Below are positions 18,466 through 26,706 of a DNA stretch of 64,000 nt, piece after piece; the stretch's first letter is position 1; each line of letters starts with the position of its first letter. The position numbers were made by a program, and so were the translations under genes. The DNA lies in assembly GCF_000166195.2 (NCBI RefSeq), contig NZ_CM001403.1, positions 5,350,432 to 5,414,431 on the forward strand, in the 5' to 3' direction. Source of the stretch: Mucilaginibacter paludis DSM 18603 (GTDB lineage Bacteria > Bacteroidota > Bacteroidia > Sphingobacteriales > Sphingobacteriaceae). The notes under the pieces were generated by a model that did not search any database, was not told the origin of the DNA, and saw nothing but the letters and a program-made list of their open reading frames with translations.

Positions 18466-19671
18466 TTACCGCTTTCTTCTGTTTGTTTTTCCCCATTTGC
18501 GGTTGTACCAAATTATAAAGCCGGTTACGGGTAAGCTGGCCCCGATAATGCAAGCTAAAAATGCTAAAATTTTTGTGGGCAAACCTAATACCTGGCCGGT
18601 ATGGAGGTCAAAATTCATGCGGTATACTTTTTCGCCGGTAGATACCTGTTGATAGGATTTATCTTCGGGCGAAACGCCATTCAGCTTTTGCAGGGTATAC
18701 CGGTCGTAATAGCAAATGGAGCGGTTATAAATCAGGGTGCCATCACCAAAAAACACATCGGCCTCGTAGGGGTCTTTTGCTTTTTCCGGCAGTTCGATCA
18801 TGATGCGGCCAAAATCAGGATGAAGTTTGATGGTTTGGTTCCAGATACTGTCTTCAGGTGCGGGGATGAGCGGTTTGGTGATGGTGGTATCCGATAATGG
18901 GCTGCGCTGTTTCGTTACGGTTTGAGTTTTCCAGGTGAGCGTAGTATACAGCCCGCTCCTGAACCAGGCGAAAGAAAACACTATGCCGGTAATGGTGAGC
19001 ACCACAACAAACAATGCCGAGTAAAAGCCCAACACATTATGCAGATCGATATTGAGCCGTTTCCATTTGGCATTCCACTTAATTTTAAAGCTTTTATCGC
19101 GTGTTTTATGGTTCCATTTTTGTGGGAACCACCAAATTAAACCCGTAACGATAGTGATCAGGAAAATAATGCAGGCCGAGCCAACAATGGGGCTGCCAAT
19201 TTTTTGTGGCAACCATAAAAACCGGTGCCCCGCCCGTACAAACAAGAAAAACTTTTCGGTACCCGAGGGCTGCCGTTTATCCTGTAATATCTGGCCGGTA
19301 TAGGGGTTTAAATAAATGTGTGCCAGTTTAGCTTTACCCAGTTTAGTAATGCAATACGCCGATTTGCCGGGAGCGCCATAAATGATATTGCTGACTGCCG
19401 TTAAGGTATCGTGCCTGCTTTCCAGGTAAGTTTTGGTTTTCGCAATCAGTGCGGAAGGCGGCAAAAAGCTTTTTTGCTGCACCTGTACCCGTTGATAAGG
19501 TGTGGTAAAGTAGCTAACCTCGTAACGGAAAACCCATAATGCACCGGTTAGGCAAACCACCAATACAACAATACCCGAAAATAATCCCAGCCAGAGATGG
19601 AGCCATTCCGAAATTTTTCTGAACGCTGATTTCTTTTTTCCGTGGGGTTTTTGTGTTGCTGTGCTTAACAT
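18466..19671 (-). CDS. PepSY-associated transmembrane protein (PiuB-like)
   Basis: A 401-residue inner-membrane protein with four membrane segments (about 24-48, 155-176, 205-230 and 370-392) and a large periplasmic PepSY-type region between the third and fourth. The opening KISEWLHLWLGLFSGIVVLV with its embedded His, and a second H in LHNVLGFYSALFVVV, match the PepSY_TM family, some members of which are thought to act as iron or flavin reductases during siderophore-iron release. The gene starts 51 bases after the stop of the TonB siderophore receptor on the same strand, so co-expression is expected, with a hairpin in the gap possibly tuning the ratio. Length is usual for the family (about 370-400). 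The function as a reductase is inferred from family and context, not from a catalytic motif. Confidence 0.9.
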   Translation of the reverse strand: MLSTATQKPHGKKKSAFRKISEWLHLWLGLFSGIVVLVVCLTGALWVFRYEVSYFTTPYQRVQVQQKSFLPPSALIAKTKTYLESRHDTLTAVSNIIYGAPGKSAYCITKLGKAKLAHIYLNPYTGQILQDKRQPSGTEKFFLFVRAGHRFLWLPQKIGSPIVGSACIIFLITIVTGLIWWFPQKWNHKTRDKSFKIKWNAKWKRLNIDLHNVLGFYSALFVVVLTITGIVFSFAWFRSGLYTTLTWKTQTVTKQRSPLSDTTITKPLIPAPEDSIWNQTIKLHPDFGRIMIELPEKAKDPYEADVFFGDGTLIYNRSICYYDRYTLQKLNGVSPEDKSYQQVSTGEKVYRMNFDLHTGQVLGLPTKILAFLACIIGASLPVTGFIIWYNRKWGKTNRRKR

Positions 19672-19685
19672 AAAAATAGGAAGAA

Positions 19686-19708
19686 GCCACCCCTTTGGCA
19701 GGGGCGGC
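19686..19708 (-). terminator. Intercistronic hairpin between TonB receptor and PepSY genes
   Basis: Read on the minus strand, gccgcccct-gccaa-aggggtggc forms a 9-bp stem (one G-U pair) with a 5-base loop, 14 bases after the receptor stop and 14 bases before the PepSY start. It may be a partial terminator or an RNA-stability element. There is only a short pyrimidine-rich tail. Confidence 0.45.
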
Positions 19709-19722
19709 CTGCTTTATTTGGA

Positions 19723-22065
19723 TTAAAATTTAAAGCTTAGTGTGCCTAATATTTGGCGCAAGGTTTCGGGGATACCGTAATTGGTCCAGTAATGCTCATT
19801 GGCCAGGTTATTGGCTTTGATCCCAAAACGCCATTTGGGCTGTTCGTAAAAAACGGTGGCGTTTATTACCGTGTAGGCCGGTATAACAATCTGGTTTTCG
19901 GCATCAAAAAAACATGATGCTACGTAGTTACCGCCAAAACCCAGGCCTATATTTTTTAAGAAATTGCCGGCAAACTTATAGCTTGCCCAAAGGTTGGCAT
20001 AGCTGGTTGGCGTTTGCGCCTGTAAGTTGCCCACGTTTGCTGTAGCGTTCAGTATTTTATAATTGTTGGTGGCATAGCCAGCAATAATATTTAATCCGCT
20101 TAGGGGGTTAGCTATCACTTCGGCTTCAAATCCCTTACTTTTTGATGTGGCATCCTGCACGGTATAGGCATTTACGGTACGGGTATCATTGCTGATCTTG
20201 ATATCGTAATAGCTTAAAGTGGCGTTCAACCTTTTGTTTAAAGTTTCCAGTTTTACACCGCCTTCCCATTGGTTGGCCTGGCGCGGTTTAAAAACATCCA
20301 CATTGCCGTTGGGCTGCGTTACCGGCCCCACGTTCTGGAAACCATTCATATAATTACCAAAAAGGGATATCTGATCTTTTAGAACCTGGTAAGTTAAACC
20401 CAGTTTTGGCGAATAGGCAGTTTGATTGTAATTGCCGGTTGTTGCTGGCACACCGTTGGATATGGTGGCATCGTTATTAAAGCGGTCCACCCGCAAACTT
20501 AGCATCGCTGCCAGCCTATCTGTAATATTCAATACATCTGAGGCATAAGCGCTGTAAGATTGTTGGTTGTTTTCGGTATTGGATTGGGTTTTGGTTGCGA
20601 TGATGGCGTTCAGTTTTTCGAGGTTGATTCCCGGTATAACAGGCGTAACAGAAAGGTCAACCTGGTCGTACACGCCTACTGCCGTAAATCGCAGAAAGCT
20701 GCGGTAACGGTAAAAGTTAACACCGGTTACTACCCGGTTGCGTAAGCCGCCTATTTTAAAATCGCCGGTAAAGTTTTGCTGGCCGTTTAGTGATGTAAAT
20801 GTCCGGGGGCCATAGCTGGAAATGCTGCGGTCAAATTTATTGTCGGCGGTCCATTGCGGGTAGATCTGGTTGCTGTGATCGATCTGGTTTTCACCATAAG
20901 CCACGCTGGTGGTTGATGTCCATTCGTCGGATAGTTTGTATTTGGCCTCGCCGTAATAGTTGATCGCGTTCAGTGAGGCATCTAAATTAGAAGCGGTTAG
21001 GGCGATGTTAAAGCCAATCGGGATGTCTTTAAAATTTTTGTAGCTGGTTTTATTCAGGTTTTGATAGTAGGCAACCGTTGAGCGGTTGGTTTGGCTAAAT
21101 TCCGCTTCCAGTAAAAAAGTCAGCTTATCGCTGGCTTTATACAAAAAGCTCGGTGCAAAAGTAAGCATGCGCTTAAAGCCGAAATTCTGGAAGGAGTTTT
21201 CTTTATGGGCGGCGGCATTGATTCTTAAAAGAGCGGTTTTATCGGCGTTAAGCGGGGTATTGATATCCGCAGTGATGCGGCTTAGCTGGTAACTGCCCAG
21301 GCTTAAACCAATATCGCCTTTAAGTGTATCAAGCGGTTTTTTGGTTACCTGGTTAATCAGTCCGCCGAAACTAACGATGCTGGAACCGAACAAAGTAGCC
21401 GATGGGCCTTTGATCACCTCGATACGCTCGATATTGATAGGGTCCGACTGGTAAGATTGAACAGCAAGCCCGTTTCTTACCGTTGTTGTTGCGTTGAAGC
21501 CCCTGATAGTACCGCCGGTACCGCCCGCCGGATTGTTATTAGGCGAAACACCAGGAACGTTCCTCAGGGCTTCTTTAAAATCCACAACCTGCTGCTCGGC
21601 AATCAGGTCTTTCCCTACTGAAGTGTATACCTGTGGGTTCTCCAGGTTCTCTAATGGCATACGGGCCACGTATTCAGTTTTTTTACTGGCAAACTTATTG
21701 GTTTTACTGTCGCTCACCACAACTTCGTGCAATTGCGCGTTGCTCTCGGTGAGTATAAAATTTGCAGTGGTAGTTTTTCCCGCTGTCACTTCCACCATTT
21801 TGCGTTGTGTAGCCAAGCCGATAAAGCTGGCAGTGAGGGTATAGGTGCCTGTTGGTACGCGGTTTATTTGGTAAGTGCCTTTGGGGTTAACGGTAGCGCC
21901 TTTAGCTATTCCGCTCAGTGCAATTGATACAAATTCGGCAGGCCTGCCATCGGAAGTTTTAACAGTGCCTTTGATGGCTCCGGTTTGTTGGGCGGATGCT
22001 ACCGCGGAAGAAATAAATAAAAGAATGGTAAAGTAAAATTTCTTACTGCATAGTAAAGAATTCAT
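19723..22065 (-). CDS. TonB-dependent siderophore receptor with carboxypeptidase-regulatory-like N-terminal domain
   Basis: A 780-residue outer-membrane receptor. Signal peptide is about 1-25 (AVASAQQ). Residues about 28-115 form a CarboxypepD_reg-like beta-sandwich (GAIKGTVKTSDGRPAEFVSI). The plug follows (about 125-250) with the typical RNVPGVSPNNN, RGF and IERIEVIKGPSATLFGS motifs of ferric-siderophore receptors of the FhuE/FoxA type. The 22-strand barrel ends in ILGTLSFKF with terminal Phe. It imports ferric siderophore into the periplasm with TonB energy, but the actual ligand cannot be told. The downstream PepSY-membrane protein supports an iron role, as does the Fur-like dyad in its promoter region. 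Length is usual for the family plus the N-terminal extension. No SusD partner, so it is not a glycan importer. Confidence 0.94.
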   Translation of the reverse strand: MNSLLCSKKFYFTILLFISSAVASAQQTGAIKGTVKTSDGRPAEFVSIALSGIAKGATVNPKGTYQINRVPTGTYTLTASFIGLATQRKMVEVTAGKTTTANFILTESNAQLHEVVVSDSKTNKFASKKTEYVARMPLENLENPQVYTSVGKDLIAEQQVVDFKEALRNVPGVSPNNNPAGGTGGTIRGFNATTTVRNGLAVQSYQSDPINIERIEVIKGPSATLFGSSIVSFGGLINQVTKKPLDTLKGDIGLSLGSYQLSRITADINTPLNADKTALLRINAAAHKENSFQNFGFKRMLTFAPSFLYKASDKLTFLLEAEFSQTNRSTVAYYQNLNKTSYKNFKDIPIGFNIALTASNLDASLNAINYYGEAKYKLSDEWTSTTSVAYGENQIDHSNQIYPQWTADNKFDRSISSYGPRTFTSLNGQQNFTGDFKIGGLRNRVVTGVNFYRYRSFLRFTAVGVYDQVDLSVTPVIPGINLEKLNAIIATKTQSNTENNQQSYSAYASDVLNITDRLAAMLSLRVDRFNNDATISNGVPATTGNYNQTAYSPKLGLTYQVLKDQISLFGNYMNGFQNVGPVTQPNGNVDVFKPRQANQWEGGVKLETLNKRLNATLSYYDIKISNDTRTVNAYTVQDATSKSKGFEAEVIANPLSGLNIIAGYATNNYKILNATANVGNLQAQTPTSYANLWASYKFAGNFLKNIGLGFGGNYVASCFFDAENQIVIPAYTVINATVFYEQPKWRFGIKANNLANEHYWTNYGIPETLRQILGTLSFKF

Positions 22066-22182
22066 AAGTTTGTTTAAATGTTTAATGGGTTGAAGGATCT
22101 GTTAGCGTTGGCCGGTGTGATGTTTGGCGACGGAGCACCGGCTTTTTTATGGGCTTGTGTTTACATAGGCTTGATTTTGGCA

Positions 22183-22217
22183 CAAAGAAAACTTTTATTT
22201 AGAATAAATCCAAATAA
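22183..22217 (-). promoter_or_regulatory. Candidate promoter with overlapping Fur-like dyad for the TonB receptor operon
   Basis: On the minus strand TTTG (plus 22211-22214) and TTTCTTTG (plus 22183-22190, one mismatch to TAnnTTTG) are spaced by 20 bases, as for Bacteroidota -33/-7 promoters. A dyad, ttatttaga-ataaa-tccaaataa at 22195-22217, has 9-base arms with one mismatch and overlaps the -33 side. Position and AT-rich form suit a ferric-uptake-regulator operator, though the identity is inferred. Confidence 0.4.
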
Positions 22218-22533
22218 AGATAATGTGATGGGTCAGCCCTATTTTGAAGACACTGCTATTGGATAGAGTGACTACGGTGGCCGTGTTAAGGATAGTAGCG
22301 GCTACCGGCCTGTGGCTAAAGCCCGTGCAGTATAAGCGGATAGCCCGGCCCGACGGAGGAGGGAAACACCCCAGCCTTAGCGGACAGCTTTTCGACTGTT
22401 TAATTTTAACCCGGCTAAGGCAAAAGGGCTATTCATGGTGCTTTTAATACTTCGCCGATATGATTGATAAATTGTAATATAATAAAGTTATATTGTACCA
22501 CTGAATGCTTATAATGATGGTGCTAAAACCCCA
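22218..22533. other. Intergenic region with a GC-rich, possibly structured segment
   Basis: Non-coding gap between the divergent TonB operon and the DUF2459 gene. Bases about 22275-22400 are clearly GC-richer than their surroundings and contain a ggctaccggcc...gcggatagcccggccc stretch with several short complementary runs. I have a vague memory of similar gcggatagcccg segments in other Bacteroidota genomes. I recognise no riboswitch. The open frames 22078-22266 and 22244-22447 look spurious. A one-mismatch -7 element (tatattgt, about 22489-22496) may serve the DUF2459 gene. Confidence 0.3.
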
Positions 22534-23226
22534 ATGTATACGATGAAGATTATTAAAAGCACGTTGAAAATGCTGTTAAGAACGGTACTGGGCATCATTG
22601 CTTTTTTAGGCATTTTTCTTTTCTCCGCGTTTTTGCTTTCCGTTTGGGCTGTGCAAAAGGAGCCGGGAACACCCGGCGATGTAGCTATTTACATATTAAC
22701 CAATGGCGACCATACGGATGTGGTGATGCCGGTAAAAAACGCGGTTTTTGATTGGAGCAAAGAGATGAGTTACAGCAACACCTTGGGGCGCGATACCACG
22801 GGTAGATACGTAGCCGTAGGCTGGGGCGATAAGGGTTTTTATTTGAATACGCCTACCTGGTCGCAATTAAAATTCAGCACGGCATTTAAAGCGGCGTTCG
22901 CGCTCAGTACGTCGGCTATTCACGCCACCTTTTACCCGGCTATGCAGGAGAGTAACAACTGCAAGAAGATTATGATTAGCCATGCGCAGTATAAAAGATT
23001 GGTTGCTTTTATTGATAACAGTTTTAAAAGAGATAGCACCGGTAAGGTAATTAATATTAAAACCAACGCTAATTACGGTAAAAACGATGCCTTTTACGAT
23101 GCCCAACGGAGGTATAACCTGTTTTATACCTGCAACACCTGGGCCAACAATGCCCTGAAAGCCTGCGGGCAAAAGGCCTGCGTATGGACGCCTTTTGACA
23201 GGGGGATTTTTTACCATTACAGGTAG
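22534..23226 (+). CDS. DUF2459 / TIGR02117 family membrane-anchored protein
   Basis: A 230-residue protein with one N-terminal membrane helix (about 14-38) and a periplasmic domain of about 190 residues. The segment IYILTNGDHTDVVMPVKN near 48-66, the VAVGWGDKGFYLNTPTW motif and the Cys-containing FYTCNTWANNALKACG near the C-terminus are the hallmarks of the DUF2459 family, whose His, Trp and Cys residues give it a cysteine-peptidase-like look. Activity is not established. Family members are often 220-240 residues, so it is complete. A second in-frame ATG at 22543 is equally plausible. Stands alone, divergent from the TonB operon, and followed by the ISAs1 element. Confidence 0.85.
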   Translation: MYTMKIIKSTLKMLLRTVLGIIAFLGIFLFSAFLLSVWAVQKEPGTPGDVAIYILTNGDHTDVVMPVKNAVFDWSKEMSYSNTLGRDTTGRYVAVGWGDKGFYLNTPTWSQLKFSTAFKAAFALSTSAIHATFYPAMQESNNCKKIMISHAQYKRLVAFIDNSFKRDSTGKVINIKTNANYGKNDAFYDAQRRYNLFYTCNTWANNALKACGQKACVWTPFDRGIFYHYR

Positions 23227-23400
23227 GGGGGATGAATTGCGATATTATCGTAATTGTATGATGCCGTTAAAGCTTATTGTTCAACGTAGTTTAGAAATTG
23301 AGTTGCTTATCAATTGGCAATATACTCAGGCAAAGGCACCAGATGTTAAGCACACAGGCTGGGCTTTACAATCGCTCGTATAGAACACACCCCTCCGCCC

Positions 23401-23426
23401 CTCTCGAGAGGCAGGGCTGTTGCATT
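23401..23426. repeat. Left target duplication and terminal inverted repeat of the ISAs1 element
   Basis: ctctcgagagg at 23401-23411 is repeated exactly after the right end. The terminal repeat cagggctgttgcatt (15 bases) begins at 23412. Confidence 0.85.
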
Positions 23427-24572
23427 CTAAGTGAGTAATTGTTTCAATCTGCCGATGTCATTGCAAACGAGTCTTTGTGCTTGTGCTATATTTTGAAAGC
23501 CATGAGCTCTGAAAACGTTAATAGCGATGTTTCTAAACACCGATATATTTTCTGGTGCATGAGAAGTTCTAATGCGGGAGGCATCCTCTTTAAACGTGAC
23601 ATCCTTTACCCAATGTAGCTTATTCTCTATCCCCCAATGACTTCTGATTCCATAGCATAACAATTGTGCATTTTCCCTCACACTGCTGATATAGAATGCG
23701 CAATCCTCACTGATCTTATTTTTGTCTTTTACCCAACGCTCTACCTTGATTACCTGACTGGCGCCTATCCAGGCTTTACTGATTTCTTCTGGCGCCGGGC
23801 ATATACATACCGATCTGCGCTCTGTACGTCCTTTATTTTTCTCCAATTCAACGAACTTGCTGCAAACCTTTGCTGTATCCGATGTCAGCGCCGCTATTTT
23901 TTCATAAAGGCCCTTTTGATTCTTTTTTACGCCTATCATATAATCATTATTCGTACCTATTATCAGCTCAACTGTTTTTTTTGGCAATGTAAGGCGTCAA
24001 GCGTAAACGTTACCCCTTCCAATCCCAGTTCAGCAATAAGCTTGCGTACCACCGGAATTTCACTTTCCTTTGAATTGTCTACAAGACCCTGGGCTAATAC
24101 TTGACCACGGCTCCCATTATAGATACTCACCAAATTTACAAATCGCTGTTTTTCAAGCGCATAATCACTCATTGTCCCTTTGATCGCTTTGCCATCTATA
24201 TTCATCCATTCATTTTTATTGATTTCTGTATACTGACTGGCCCATTGATAAAAAACTTCGCTTAAACTTTCAAAATCTAAATTCTGCAGTACACGCCTCA
24301 CGGTATAAAACGTAGGCAAACGGGATTTTTTCGGAGTGAAATAAGTCAAAAGATCTTTTTGATTACGCTTTATAAAATCACCCAGAGCACGATAGCCGTA
24401 ATAACCACTCATCGTCCCCATCACAAATAATAACAAAATAAACGTTTGGTCATGCCGCTGACCAGCCTTTCTACGCACGTCTGGCAACTTCTGCAAATAG
24501 GTTATGATGCCCTTGTCCATACTCTTTTTTCTGCAAATTTAAATCCTCCTTCTTTTAAATGCAACAGCCCTG
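23412..24572 (-). mobile_element. ISAs1-family insertion sequence (1161 bp)
   Basis: Ends are perfect 15-bp inverted repeats (cagggctgttgcatt). Flanking ctctcgagagg is present on both sides, giving an apparent 10-11-bp target duplication, the size expected for ISAs1. Its exact length is ambiguous because the target is a palindrome. One transposase frame is carried on the minus strand, interrupted at an A8 run. The target, cccctctcgagagggg, survives uninterrupted at 24645-24660. Confidence 0.9.
23427..24520 (-). pseudogene. ISAs1 family transposase, split by a frameshift
   Basis: Two overlapping frames, 24520-23963 (185 residues) and 23987-23427 (186 residues), together give a full-length ISAs1 DDE transposase of about 370 residues. 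The first carries the N-terminal helix region (LPDVRRKAGQRHDQ), the first Asp in MNIDGKAIKG and the second Asp in FTLDALHCQKK. The second continues with TVELIIGTNNDYMIGVKKNQ and the Glu region HWGIENKLHWVKDV. The join falls in a run of eight A residues (minus strand, about 23978-23971). Adding one A, or slipping -1 on A-AAA-AAA, restores the family sequence CQKKTVEL. Known ISAs1 transposases are usually one frame, so a single-base loss (or a sequencing slip) is the simplest reading. Programmed -1 frameshifting is possible. Confidence 0.85.
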
Positions 24573-24583
24573 CTCTCGAGAGG
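24558..24583. repeat. Right terminal inverted repeat and target duplication of the ISAs1 element
   Basis: aatgcaacagccctg at 24558-24572 is the reverse complement of the left end. ctctcgagagg at 24573-24583 repeats the left flank. Confidence 0.85.
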
Positions 24584-24644
24584 GGAATCGCACGGGCCGC
24601 TGCTTTTTTTCATATTGCTCTGATAATGAGTTTTTTATTCTGAT

Positions 24645-24660
24645 CCCCTCTCGAGAGGGG
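24645..24660. repeat. 16-bp perfect palindrome, second copy of the ISAs1 target
   Basis: cccctctcgagagggg is fully self-complementary and matches the sequence that the ISAs1 element split about 70 bases upstream. Two copies in so short a space suggest a small palindromic repeat between the flanking genes, possibly a bidirectional terminator. Confidence 0.6.
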
Positions 24661-24735
24661 GTGTGTTAGGCGGTGCGGCTGCAGGGGGTGTGTTTTCCGC
24701 GCGACGAACTTCCTCCCTCTTACTTCCTGCTTCTA

Positions 24736-25872
24736 TCATCCTGCCTCTATCTTCTCGATCACCTTCGTAAAACTATCCACCAGGGTAACCGTAAGCGGCT
24801 CGCCTTCGTGCAGTTCGTCCGGTACGGTATAATATTCGGTTGTGATGCTTACACCCGATGGTGTTTTTTCGAGGTTTACTTTCAAAAAACCATGTTTGGT
24901 ATCGCAATAGCTTAATAGATCCACCTGATCAAGCCGGGGGCTATCGCCGTTAAAACGGATATCATCTGTGTCTGCAATAGCGTGCAGTTCGTCGTAACCA
25001 CCGGCACCGGCTACTATGTAGGGCACGGTAGAGCCATCGGGGTAGTGTTTGCATAGCCTTTGGTAATTGTGTACATGCCCGCTGAAAACTATGTCGGGCT
25101 TAACATTGGCTTCCTGGTAGGCGCTCTCCAAAAAATCAATCATCGTTAAGCTTGAGCTGTGGTTAACATCTGCCGAGTACGGCGAGTGGTGTATGCAAAC
25201 CAGCAGCGCTTTATCTGGCCGTTTTGATGCGGCAGCCTTCAGTTGGTCAATAAACCAGGCGCGTTGCCGGGCATCGATAAAGCCGTATTTGGGCACGTTG
25301 CTGTACAAGCCTATGATGGTAGCCAGCGGAGTATCGAGCACCCAGTAAACGTTGGGCTGGGTGATACTCTTTCTGTTGGTGGTATTAAAAGCTACCTCAC
25401 GGGATAGGGTGTCGCAAAAAACGGTTCGGAATGCATCCAGACTGTTATATGGCGTTTCCGCATCAGGGTTTACATCGCTGTCGTGATTGCCCGCAATAGC
25501 AAAGATGGGGCCGGGATAGTTTTTAAAAGGCTGAAAAAACTGCCTTTCGTATTCAAAGGCTTCGCCGTGATTATAAACCACATCGCCTAAATGGTATAAA
25601 AAACAAGGTTGGCTTTGCTGTGGCGATGACTGCTCGCATTGCTGTACCATACCTGCGGCCACAAGCGTTTGATAGCTGAAGGCGCGTAAATTACCGGTAT
25701 CGCCAGCGATATGAAAAGCCATACTTGCGGGGGAGATAGCCGGAAGAATATCCTGGAGAGCCAAATGGTAAGGATATTTGCCCGAAGGCTGGGGTAAAGG
25801 CTGGGCCTTATAAGAGTCGTCGGGTTGATTGAGTTTGAAAACCGGCTTATTGTACTTCGGGGAATTTATCAT
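24736..25872 (-). CDS. Calcineurin-like metallophosphoesterase
   Basis: A 378-residue cytoplasmic protein (no signal peptide) carrying the full metallophosphoesterase motif set in order: D-x-G variant in HIAGDTGN, GDVVYN, GNHDSD, a His in CIHHSPYS and GHVHNYQR. These ligate two metal ions and cleave a phosphoester. The substrate is unknown. The frame opens at 25893 with TTG, but that codon lies inside a perfect -7 promoter element, so I place the start at the ATG at 25872 (MINSPKYNKPVF). The C-terminal ~80 residues (LLSYCDTKHGFLKVNLEKT) look like the small beta domain seen after purple-acid-phosphatase-like cores. It is a single gene, convergent with the ISAs1 region. Confidence 0.88.
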   Translation of the reverse strand: MINSPKYNKPVFKLNQPDDSYKAQPLPQPSGKYPYHLALQDILPAISPASMAFHIAGDTGNLRAFSYQTLVAAGMVQQCEQSSPQQSQPCFLYHLGDVVYNHGEAFEYERQFFQPFKNYPGPIFAIAGNHDSDVNPDAETPYNSLDAFRTVFCDTLSREVAFNTTNRKSITQPNVYWVLDTPLATIIGLYSNVPKYGFIDARQRAWFIDQLKAAASKRPDKALLVCIHHSPYSADVNHSSSLTMIDFLESAYQEANVKPDIVFSGHVHNYQRLCKHYPDGSTVPYIVAGAGGYDELHAIADTDDIRFNGDSPRLDQVDLLSYCDTKHGFLKVNLEKTPSGVSITTEYYTVPDELHEGEPLTVTLVDSFTKVIEKIEAG

Positions 25873-25890
25873 TGTTGATTGGAAGAAGGC

Positions 25891-25898
25891 CAAAAGTA
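25891..25898 (-). promoter_or_regulatory. -7 promoter element of the metallophosphoesterase gene
   Basis: Minus-strand TACTTTTG is an exact TAnnTTTG, 19 bases before the chosen ATG at 25872. No clean TTG lies at the proper upstream spacing. It decides against the TTG start at 25893. Confidence 0.5.
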
Positions 25899-25957
25899 AG
25901 CAATAGATATAAACGCACTATTAACAAAAATTTAAAACGCCAAAATTTAAACTCCAT

Positions 25958-26462
25958 CCATGTCATCCCGACGCGAGGAGGGAACTTCTAAAAGCGGTAA
26001 GTCTGCATCATATCGGGTACGCTGATTATCAATGTGCTATCTTTTTCTCCGAAAATCAGTATTCTTAATTTAGAGCATCGTCCCGCTCAATCGCCGTATG
26101 AAGGGCCCCACCCAACCCGGTACGGTAGGGAGGCCTAAAAAGAAGTCTCGCCTACCGGTGGAGATTTAGAGGGGGCTATTGTTTGTTTTTGGTGTGAATG
26201 ATTGCTATCGCAATTTTGTCTTGACACAAAAAGAACCAAAACTAAGCGACAGCAACCTCGTGAATACCTTGAAAAACAAACAATAGATGAATAAACCGAC
26301 CGTAGGGAGCTCATGAACACCTTTAAAAAAAACAAACAACAGGTGAATAAAGTCAAGACTGCCCGCTAGGCCAGCTCTTGGCCCTGCGTGCAGTCGGGCC
26401 TTTGCGCACTTTCTTTCTGCACTTAATAATCTAAAAGGTTCAAACGTCATCCGTGTTTTTCA
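25958..26462. repeat. Dispersed repeat family B, copy 2, with an expanded loop
   Basis: Begins tgtcatcccgacgcgaggag, shared with the copy at about 42197, and continues through the family landmarks atcagtattcttaattt, gagcatcg..cgctcaatcgcc, gtcttgac, gtcaagactgcccg, gtgcagtcggg and ttcaaacgtcatcc. Between the two arms of the gtcttgac/gtcaagac dyad it has about 110 extra bases, made of two diverged ~55-base direct repeats (each ending acaaacaa.ag.tgaataaa). Not coding in any credible frame. Confidence 0.75.
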
Positions 26463-26651
26463 GGCGATCCCTCCTGATGGCTTGCAATTCGCCACTAATT
26501 TATTTATTAGTAACTCAGCCTGATGATTTTTTGCTTGCTGTAAGGCCGATTTGCTAAATTGCAATGATTGGTTAACTTGGGCGACTGTTTTTTGCGAAGA
26601 AGGTAATTTTTTTACAAATATGCCTAAAATGTACAAACAATTAAGCCTTTG

Positions 26652-26682
26652 TTGCCTTTACATTATTGTAAACGCGTATTTG
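26652..26682 (+). promoter_or_regulatory. Candidate promoter and palindrome upstream of the molybdenum hydroxylase operon
   Basis: A TTG (26652-26654) is followed after 20 bases by cgtatttg (26675-26682), a degenerate -7 element that keeps TTTG, 24 bases before the first ATG. A perfect 6-bp-arm palindrome, tttaca-ttat-tgtaaa (26657-26672), lies between the two and could be an operator. Confidence 0.35.
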
Positions 26683-26706
26683 TTGCAAACATAATTCCAT
26701 CAAACT

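Noticed and set aside
19052..19303. Plus-strand open frames opposite the PepSY and TonB-receptor genes
   Set aside because: Antisense shadows without family resemblance; the minus-strand genes are complete and well conserved.
22078..22447. Two short plus-strand open frames before the DUF2459 gene
   Set aside because: The first covers the TonB-receptor leader and promoter; the second lies in the GC-rich segment; neither resembles a family.
26443..26458. ggttcaaacgtcatcc as a tRNA T-arm
   Set aside because: The flanking bases do not form the 5-bp T-stem and no other tRNA arms are found; it is a family B landmark present in several copies.
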